From: a virus | Direction: 5' to 3' (one strand) | Length of the DNA stretch: 33,594 nucleotides | Virus record (IMG/VR): IMGVR_UViG_3300007541_000088 | Coordinates: 1 to 33,594 of that record | Shown here: positions 1 through 8,500 of the stretch, piece by piece | Layout of the letters: each line of letters begins with the position of its first letter | Numbering within the stretch: the first letter of the stretch is position 1 | Made by a program: the position numbers and the translations under genes | Notes under the pieces: generated by a model | What the model was told of the DNA's origin: nothing | Databases searched by the model: none | What the model saw: only the letters and a program-made list of their open reading frames with translations

Positions 1-1929
1 GGTACAGCGGGTAACGCAGGTGCAAGCGCATTAAGTGCTACCTCAGGAACTAGTGGTTCAACTGGTACCAACGGTACAGCAGGTGACGCCGGTGCAAGTG
101 CTTTAAGTGCTACAAGTGGTACCTCAGGTTCAACTGGTTCAAACGGTACTGCAGGTGATGCTGGTTTATCAGCAGCAAGTGCTACAAGCGGAACATCAGG
201 TTCAACAGGTAGTACTGGTACTGCAGGTGATGCCGGTGCTAGCGCATTGAGTGCTACTAGTGGAACAAGCGGTTCTACAGGTTCGAATGGTTCAGCCGGT
301 GAAGATGGAGTTAGCGGATTTAGTGCAACTTCAGGTACAAGCGGTTCAACAGGTTCAACAGGAACGTCAGGTGACGCAGGTGCTTCAGCCCTCTCAGCTA
401 CAAGTGGTACTTCAGGTAGTACTGGTACTAATGGTACAGCAGGAGATGCAGGAGTTAGTGCATTGTCAGCTACTTCAGGAACTAGTGGTTCTACAGGTTC
501 GAATGGTTCAGCAGGTGTAGCAGGACAATCAGCTCTATCAGCTACAAGCGGTACAGCAGGTTCAAGCGGTTCATTAGGTACCTCAGGTAATAATGGAACT
601 AGTGGTGCAAGTGCAACTAGCGGTACTAGTGGTTCAACAGGAACTAACGGTACAGCGGGTGATGCAGGTGCTTCAGCATTAAGTGCCACTTCAGGTACTA
701 GCGGTTCTACCGGTTCAAACGGTACTGCTGGTGACGCAGGTGCAAGTGCTCTAAGTGCAACTAGTGGAACATCAGGTTCAACAGGTAGTAATGGTTCAGC
801 AGGATTAGCAGGTGCTTCAGCATTAAGCTCAACAAGTGGTACTTCAGGTTCAACAGGAACTAATGGTACAGCAGGTGACGCAGGTGCCTCAGCATTGAGT
901 GCTACAAGTGGAACAAGCGGTTCTACAGGTTCGAACGGTTCAGCAGGTATTGCTGGTGAAAGTGCTTTAAGTGCAACATCAGGTACAAGTGGTAGCACAG
1001 GTTCAACAGGTACTGCAGGTGACGCAGGTGCAAGCGCATTAAGCTCAACAAGTGGTACTTCAGGTAGTACTGGTACTAACGGTACTGCAGGTGACGCAGG
1101 TGCAAGCGCATTATCAGCTACAAGCGGAACAAGTGGCTCAACTGGTTCAAACGGTTCAGCTGGTGTAGCCGGACAAAGCGCATTAAGTGCAACTTCAGGT
1201 ACTGCTGGTTCAAGTGGTTCATTAGGTACTAGTGGATTAAACGGAACAAGCGGCGCAAGTGCTACTAGCGGAACAAGCGGTTCTACCGGTTCAAACGGTA
1301 CTGCTGGTGACGCAGGAGCTAGTGCTTTAAGCGCAACTAGCGGAACTAGCGGTTCTACAGGTACCAATGGTACAGCAGGTGACGCAGGTGCTAGCGCATT
1401 AAGTGCAACATCAGGAACTAGTGGTTCTACAGGTTCGAACGGTTCAGCCGGTGTTGCTGGAGCAAGTGCCTTAAGTGCTACAAGTGGAACATCAGGTTCT
1501 ACAGGTTCAGCAGGTACAGCAGGTGATGCAGGTGCAAGCGCTTTAAGCTCAACTAGCGGAACTAGCGGTTCTACCGGTTCAAATGGTACTGCTGGAGATG
1601 ATGGTATTAGTGGATTTAGTGCTACAAGTGGAACTAGTGGTTCTACAGGTTCGAACGGTTCAACAGGAGTAGCAGGACAATCAGCTCTTAGCGCAACTTC
1701 AGGAACAGCAGGTTCATCAGGTTCATTAGGTACTAGTGGATTAAACGGAACAAGCGGTTTAAGCACAACTTCAGGAACAGCAGGTTCATCAGGTACAGGT
1801 GGTTCAACAGGTGTAGCAGGTGCTTCAGGTACAAGTGGTACATCAGGTTCAACTGGTACAAGTGGTAGTGCAGGTTCAGCAGGTTCAAGCGGTACAAGTG
1901 GTATTTCAGGTAACGTAGGTTCAGCTGGT
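1..1929 (+). repeat. Collagen-like Gly-X-Y coding repeat, fibre 1 shaft
   Basis: Nested coding repeats: a 9-base Gly-X-Y triplet step and a 72-base (24-residue) unit. In each unit two successive triplets usually have Ala in place of Gly (ALS, ATS), and triplet phase is kept. Synonymous codons vary widely between copies (TCA, AGT, AGC and TCT for Ser; ACA, ACT and ACC for Thr), so the conservation is mainly at protein level. Confidence 0.95.
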
Positions 1930-2463
1930 ACATATATCACAGTAACTGGTACAGCACCGATTAACATTACTCCAAATAATCCTCATACACTAAACAGTGA
2001 CTTCACGGTTAGTATGACTGGAGTAACGTATAACTCGGGTTCACAAACATTTACATTTGTAAGAGATATTGTAGCAACAGGTGATATCTACACTTCAGGA
2101 AGTATTACATATGGAGGTGGAATCGGAGCAGCTAACGTAACAACAGCAGATGATGGTGTAGCACTAGGAAGTTCAACAACAACGTTTGGAGGATATGTCT
2201 ACAGCACATATGCAGGATTTGTAGCTCACTATGTATTGAGAAACCAAAACTCAGGAGCTCAAAGAACAGGTACGTTAAGCGCTACGTTCGATGCAGGTTC
2301 ATTTATAGATTGGAATGAAACATTTACCCCAGATATCAAGGGATCAACACAAGGAGTAAGATTGTCAGCCGTGTTCAGTGGAGCAACAGCCGCGATTGAT
2401 GTCCAAAATACAGACCCAGATAATTACGATGTTTCAATAACATTCCACTTGCTAAAATTGTAA
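1..2463 (+). CDS. Collagen-like tail fibre protein 1 (5' end outside window)
   Basis: The reading frame is open from base 1 to the TAA at 2461-2463 (820 residues visible). The first possible start inside the window is a TTG at 247, which lies in the middle of repeat units, so the true start is upstream and the gene is partial. Residues 1 to about 643 are Gly-X-Y triplets built from units such as SATSGTSGSTGSNG and GDAGASAL, with Asp but no Lys or Arg visible in this shaft. About 177 residues without repeats follow, beginning with GTYITVTG, and probably form the distal head; I do not recognise this head. A phage fibre is the natural reading because two more genes of the same build and a complete tail module follow. 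An intrinsic terminator lies directly downstream. The fibre role is inferred from architecture and neighbours; the repeat composition is seen directly. Confidence 0.85.
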   Translation, partial: GTAGNAGASALSATSGTSGSTGTNGTAGDAGASALSATSGTSGSTGSNGTAGDAGLSAASATSGTSGSTGSTGTAGDAGASALSATSGTSGSTGSNGSAGEDGVSGFSATSGTSGSTGSTGTSGDAGASALSATSGTSGSTGTNGTAGDAGVSALSATSGTSGSTGSNGSAGVAGQSALSATSGTAGSSGSLGTSGNNGTSGASATSGTSGSTGTNGTAGDAGASALSATSGTSGSTGSNGTAGDAGASALSATSGTSGSTGSNGSAGLAGASALSSTSGTSGSTGTNGTAGDAGASALSATSGTSGSTGSNGSAGIAGESALSATSGTSGSTGSTGTAGDAGASALSSTSGTSGSTGTNGTAGDAGASALSATSGTSGSTGSNGSAGVAGQSALSATSGTAGSSGSLGTSGLNGTSGASATSGTSGSTGSNGTAGDAGASALSATSGTSGSTGTNGTAGDAGASALSATSGTSGSTGSNGSAGVAGASALSATSGTSGSTGSAGTAGDAGASALSSTSGTSGSTGSNGTAGDDGISGFSATSGTSGSTGSNGSTGVAGQSALSATSGTAGSSGSLGTSGLNGTSGLSTTSGTAGSSGTGGSTGVAGASGTSGTSGSTGTSGSAGSAGSSGTSGISGNVGSAGTYITVTGTAPINITPNNPHTLNSDFTVSMTGVTYNSGSQTFTFVRDIVATGDIYTSGSITYGGGIGAANVTTADDGVALGSSTTTFGGYVYSTYAGFVAHYVLRNQNSGAQRTGTLSATFDAGSFIDWNETFTPDIKGSTQGVRLSAVFSGATAAIDVQNTDPDNYDVSITFHLLKL

Positions 2464-2490
2464 TAATTTAGTCAAAAGGAAATTTAAGAA

Positions 2491-2524
2491 GCTCTCACCT
2501 CTAGGGGTGGGAGCATTCTTTTTC
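2491..2524 (+). terminator. Rho-independent terminator after fibre 1
   Basis: A 9-bp stem (GCTCTCACC with GGTGGGAGC, one G-T wobble) at 2491-2514 is followed by a T-rich tract at 2516-2523. It starts 27 bases after the stop codon of the first fibre gene and separates it from the second. Confidence 0.85.
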
Positions 2525-2525
2525 T

Positions 2526-2534
2526 AATATTTAT
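2526..2534 (+). promoter_or_regulatory. Degenerate copy of the TATTTATAATAAA element
   Basis: AATATTTAT lies just after the terminator and 47 bases before the ATG of fibre 2. It matches only the first half of the element found upstream of later genes and is followed by CATGG instead of AATAAA, so it is a weak copy. An ATG at 2536 would give only eight codons and is not called. Confidence 0.45.
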
Positions 2535-2581
2535 CATGGATAAACCCCTGTTTGGACAGTGATAAACAGAAAATAAAATTA

Positions 2582-5500
2582 ATGGCACACGAATTTAAAG
2601 TAAAAAACGGCCTGATTGTATCAGGATCTTCAGACTTCAGTGGAAGTATCACAGTAGGAGCTGATATTACAGCACCAAACCTACCAAATGATCCTAATCC
2701 CTCGTATTTTGTATCCTGGGACTCAGGTACTGGTGATTTAAGCTACACAGCTTTAACAGCAGGTACTGCTGGTTCATCAGGAACTTCCGGAGTATCCGGT
2801 CCCTCAGGTACCTCAGGTACCTCAGGCACTTCAGGTTCAACAGGTTCAACAGGTTCAGCCGGTGTTGCTGGACAAAGCGCTTTAAGTGCAACCAGTGGTA
2901 CAGCAGGTTCAAGTGGTAGTGTTGGTACTAGTGGATTAAATGGAGCTTCAGGTGATAGTTCATCAAGTGGAACATCAGGTACTTCAGGTTCAACTGGTAC
3001 AACAGGCACAGCAGGAGACTCAGGTGCTTCAGCATTAAGTGCTACAAGTGGTACTAGTGGTTCAACTGGTTCAAATGGCTCAGCAGGGGTAGCGGGAGAA
3101 TCCGCATTAAGTAAAACATCAGGCACCGCAGGTTCTTCAGGTTCAAATGGAACAGCAGGAGACGCAGGTGCTTCATCTTTAAGTTCAACATCAGGTACTT
3201 CAGGTTCAACTGGTACAACAGGTACAGCCGGTAATGCAGGTGCATCAGCGCTTTCCTCTACTTCAGGTACTAGTGGTTCTACTGGTTCAAACGGTTCAGC
3301 CGGAGATGATGGAGTTAGTGGTTTCAGTGGTACAGCAGGTACTTCTGGTTCTACTGGTTCTACAGGTACAGCAGGAGACGCAGGTGCTTCAGCCCTCTCA
3401 GCTACCTCAGGTACTTCAGGTTCAACTGGTACTAATGGTACAGCAGGAGATGCTGGAGCTAGTGCTTTATCATCTACAAGTGGTACCTCTGGTTCAACAG
3501 GTTCAACAGGTTCAGCAGGTGTTGCTGGACAATCAGCATTAAGTGCTACTTCAGGTACAGCAGGTTCATCAGGTTCAATTGGTACTTCAGGTAACAATGG
3601 TGCTTCAGCATTATCTGCCACTTCAGGTACTTCAGGTTCAACTGGTACAACAGGTACAGCAGGAGACGCAGGTGCTTCTGCATTATCAGCTACCTCAGGT
3701 ACAAGCGGTTCAACAGGTTCAAATGGTTCAGCAGGTGCTGCTGGATTAAGTAATTTAAGTGCTACTAGTGGAACCAGTGGTTCAACAGGTAGTGCTGGTT
3801 CAGCTGGTGCTGCAGGTTTATCTAAAACCTCAGGTACAGCTGGTTCATCAGGTTCAACTGGTACAGCAGGTGATGCAGGTGCTTCAGCCCTCTCAGCTAC
3901 CTCAGGTACATCTGGTTCAACAGGTTCAAATGGTACTGCGGGTGACGCCGGTGCTTCAGCACTTTCATCTACAAGTGGTACTAGTGGTTCAACTGGTTCA
4001 AATGGTTCAGCTGGTGTAGCAGGACAAAGCGCATTATCAGCTACCTCAGGTACTGCTGGTTCATCAGGTTCAATTGGTACATCAGGCAATAATGGAGCAT
4101 CAGGTGCTAGTGCATTATCTGGTACCTCTGGTTCAACAGGTTCAAACGGTTCAGCTGGTAACGCAGGTAATAGTGGTTTAAGCAAATCATCAGGTACTTC
4201 AGGTTCAACTGGTTCAACAGGTTCTGCAGGTGTAGCAGGTGCTTCTGCATTATCTGCAACTTCAGGTACAAGTGGTTCAACAGGTTCAACAGGTTCAGCC
4301 GGAGCTGCTGGTTTATCTAAAACTAGTGGTACAGCAGGTTCATCAGGTTCAACTGGAACCGCAGGTGACGCTGGAGCTTCAGCATTAAGTGCTACAAGTG
4401 GAACTTCAGGCTCAACTGGTTCAAATGGTTCAGCAGGTGCTGCTGGATTAAGTAATTTAAGTGCTACTTCAGGTACCTCAGGTTCAACAGGTAGTACTGG
4501 TTCTGCTGGTGTAGCAGGACAAAGTGCGTTAAGCGCAACTAGTGGAACAGCAGGTTCATCTGGTTCAATTGGTACCTCAGGTAACAATGGTGCTTCAGGT
4601 GCTTCAGCTTTATCAGGTACAAGTGGTTCAACAGGTTCAAACGGTAGTTCAGGTAACGCCGGCGTAGCAGGTGCTTCAGCATTAAGTGCTACTTCAGGTA
4701 CCTCAGGTTCAACTGGTTCAACAGGTTCAGCAGGTGCTGCTGGATTAAGTGGTTTAAGCAAAACTTCAGGTACTGCTGGTTCATCAGGTTCAACTGGTTC
4801 AACAGGTTCAGCCGGTGTAGCAGGTGCTTCAGCACTTTCATTTACGAGTGGAACTTCAGGTTCTACTGGTTCAAACGGTTCATCAGGTAACGCAGGTGTA
4901 GCAGGTGCTTCAGCACTTTCAGCTACAAGTGGAACTTCAGGTTCAACTGGTTCAACAGGTTCAGCAGGTGCTGCTGGTTTATCTAAAACCTCAGGTACTG
5001 CAGGTTCATCAGGTTCAACAGGTTCAGCAGGTGTTGCTGGACAAAGTGCATTATCAGCTACCTCAGGTACAGCTGGTTCATCAGGTTCAATTGGTACCTC
5101 AGGTAACAATGGCGCTTCAGGTGCTTCAGCATTAAGTGGAACTTCAGGTTCAACTGGTTCAAATGGTTCAGTAGGTGCAGCCGGTAATAGTGGTTTATCT
5201 AAAACTAGCGGTACAGCCGGTTCATCAGGTTCAAACGGTTCAGCTGGTAACGCAGGTGCAAGCGCATTAAGTGCTACATCAGGTACCTCAGGTTCAACTG
5301 GTTCTACAGGTTCAGCAGGTGCTGCTGGTTTATCTAAAACCTCAGGTACTGCCGGTTCATCAGGTTCAACAGGTACAGCAGGTGATGGTGGTGCAAGTGC
5401 ATTAAGCTCAACTTCAGGTACTAGTGGTTCTACTGGTTCAAACGGTTCAGCCGGTGCTGCAGGAGCTAGTGCATTAAGCAAAACCTCAGGTTCAAGTGGT

Positions 5501-8500
5501 AGTACAGGTTCATCAGGTTCTGCAGGTGTAGCAGGACAAAGTGCATTATCAGCCACTTCTGGAACAGCTGGTTCAAGTGGTAGTATTGGTACTTCAGGTA
5601 ATAATGGAGCTTCAGGTGCTTCAGCTTTATCAGGTACTTCAGGTTCTACAGGTTCAAATGGTTCAGCAGGTGCAGCCGGTAATAGTGGTTTAAGCAAAAC
5701 CTCAGGTACAGCAGGTTCTACTGGTTCAAACGGTAGTTCAGGTAACGCAGGTGTAGCAGGTGCTTCAGCACTTTCAGCAACATCTGGTACATCAGGTTCA
5801 GCTGGTAGTACAGGTTCAGCAGGAGCTGCTGGTGCTTCAGCATTATCAGCTACTTCAGGAACTTCAGGTTCAACAGGTTCAAACGGCTCAACAGGTAATG
5901 CTGGTAATAGCGGTTTAAGTAAAACTTCTGGTACAGCGGGTTCAAGCGGTTCAACTGGTTCTTCTGGTTCAGCCGGTGCTGCTGGTAATTCAGGTTTATC
6001 ATATACAAGTGGTACAAGTGGTAGCACAGGTTCAAACGGTAGTTCAGGTAACGCAGGTGTTGCTGGAGCTAGTGCTTTATCAGCTACTTCAGGTACTAGT
6101 GGTTCAACAGGTTCAAATGGCTCTGCAGGTAATGCAGGAGCAAGTGCATTAAGTAAAACTTCAGGTACTGCTGGTTCATCAGGTTCTACTGGTTCAACAG
6201 GTTCAGCTGGTGTAGCAGGACAAAGCGCATTAAGTGCAACCAGTGGTACAGCTGGTTCGAGCGGTAGTATTGGTACATCAGGCAATAATGGCGCCTCAGG
6301 TGCTAGTGCATTATCAGGTACTAGTGGTTCAACTGGTTCAAATGGTTCAAGTGGTAACGCAGGTGCAGCAGGTTTAAGCCGGTTAAGTGCTACTTCAGGT
6401 AGTTCAGGTTCAAACGGTTCAAGTGGTAACGCAGGTGCAGCTGGTGCTTCAGCATTAAGTGCTACATCAGGTACAGCTGGTTCATCAGGTAGTACAGGTT
6501 CAGCCGGTGCTGCTGGTTTAAGTGGTTTATCTAAAACCTCAGGTACTGCTGGTTCAACAGGTTCAAATGGTAGTTCAGGTAACGCCGGCGTAGCAGGTGC
6601 CTCAGCATTAAGTGCTACAAGTGGTACTTCAGGTTCTACAGGTTCAAATGGTTCAGCAGGTGCAGCCGGTAATAGTGGTTTAAGCAAAACCTCAGGTACA
6701 GCAGGTTCAACTGGTTCAAATGGTTCAGCTGGTGTAGCAGGACAAAGTGCATTAAGCGCTACCTCAGGCACTGCTGGTTCTTCAGGTTCAATTGGTACTT
6801 CAGGTAACAATGGCGCTTCAGGTGCTAGTGCATTATCAGGTACTAGTGGTTCAACCGGTTCAAATGGTTCTTCAGGTAACCAAGGTAATAATGGTTTAAG
6901 CCGCTTATCAGGTACCTCAGGTTCATCTGGTTCAAATGGTTCATCAGGTAACGCCGGCGTAGCAGGTGCCTCAGCATTAAGTGCTACTTCAGGTACCTCA
7001 GGTTCAACTGGTTCAACAGGTTCAGCAGGTGCTGCTGGTTTAAGCCGGTTAAGTGCTACTTCCGGTACCTCAGGTTCAACCGGTTCAAATGGTTCAACAG
7101 GTAATGCAGGTGTAGCCGGTGCAAGTGCTTTAAGTGCAACATCTGGTACCTCTGGTTCAACAGGTAGTGCTGGTTCAGCCGGTGCTGCTGGTAATAGTGG
7201 TTTAAGTAAATCATCAGGTACCTCAGGTTCAACTGGTTCAACAGGTTCAGCAGGTGTAGCAGGACAGAGCGCTTTGAGTGCAACTTCAGGCACTGCCGGT
7301 TCTTCAGGTTCAATCGGTACCTCAGGTAATAACGGTGCTTCAGGCGCTAGTGCATTATCAGGTACTAGTGGTTCAACAGGTTCAAACGGTAGTTCAGGTA
7401 ACGCTGGTAACTCAGGATTAAGCCGGTTAAGTGGAACCTCAGGTTCATCTGGTTCTAACGGTTCAACAGGTAATGCAGGTGCAGCAGGCGCTTCAGCATT
7501 AAGTGCTACTTCAGGTACTTCAGGTACTTCAGGTTCAACAGGTAGTGCTGGTTCAGCCGGTGCTGCTGGTAATAGCGGTTTAAGCAAAACCTCAGGTACA
7601 GCAGGTTCTACAGGTTCAAACGGTAGTTCAGGTAACGCAGGTGTAGCAGGTGCTTCAGCATTAAGTGCTACTTCCGGTACCTCAGGTTCAACAGGTAGTA
7701 CAGGTTCATCAGGTAATGCTGGTGCTGCTGGTGCTAGTGCATTATCAGCTACTTCAGGTACAAGTGGTTCTACTGGTTCAAATGGTTCAAGTGGTAACGC
7801 AGGTGCAGCAGGTTTAAGCCGGTTAAGTGCTACCTCAGGTACTTCAGGTTCATCAGGTTCAAACGGTTCAGCTGGTAATAACGGTGCTTCAGCATTAAGT
7901 AGAACATCTGGTTCATCTGGTTCAACTGGTTCAACAGGTTCAGCCGGTGTAGCAGGACAATCAGCTCTAAGTGCTACTTCAGGTACAGCAGGTTCAAGCG
8001 GTTCAATTGGTACCTCAGGTAACAATGGTGCTTCAGGTGCTAGCGCATTATCAGGTACTAGTGGTTCAACAGGTTCAACAGGTTCATCAGGTAACCAAGG
8101 TGGTAATGGTTTAAGCCGGTTAAGTGGAACTTCAGGTTCATCTGGCTCAACCGGTTCAAATGGTAACGCAGGTGGTGCAGGACAAAGCGCATTATCAGCT
8201 ACTTCAGGCACTTCAGGCACTTCAGGTTCAACAGGTAGTTCAGGTAACGCAGGTGCTGCAGGTAATAGTGGTTTAAGTAAAACTTCAGGAACAAGTGGTT
8301 CTACTGGTTCAAATGGTTCAACAGGTAACGCAGGTGTAGCCGGTGCTTCAGCATTAAGTGCTACTTCAGGTACCTCAGGTTCAACAGGTTCAACAGGTTC
8401 TAGTGGTAACGCTGGTGTAGCAGGAGCAAGTGCTTTAAGTGCTACTTCAGGTACAAGCGGTTCAACTGGTTCAAATGGTTCAGCAGGTAACGCGGGTAAC

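Noticed and set aside
247-249. TTG at 247 as the start of the first gene
   Set aside because: The same frame is open with the same repeat back to base 1, so it is an internal Leu codon and the gene is truncated by the window.
2536-2562. Eight-codon open frame MDKPLFGQ
   Set aside because: Too short to support, although it follows directly after the degenerate promoter-like element.
2552-2581. TTG start ten codons before ATG 2582 in fibre 2
   Set aside because: ATG 2582 gives MAHEFKVKNGLIVSG, a typical fibre N-terminus; the earlier ten residues look like untranslated leader.
2743-8220. Open frame of 1,825 codons on the minus strand inside fibre 2 (PEVPEV/EPVEP repeats)
   Set aside because: It mirrors the 9-base Gly-X-Y repeat in another phase, has no separate start context, and all flanking genes are on the plus strand.
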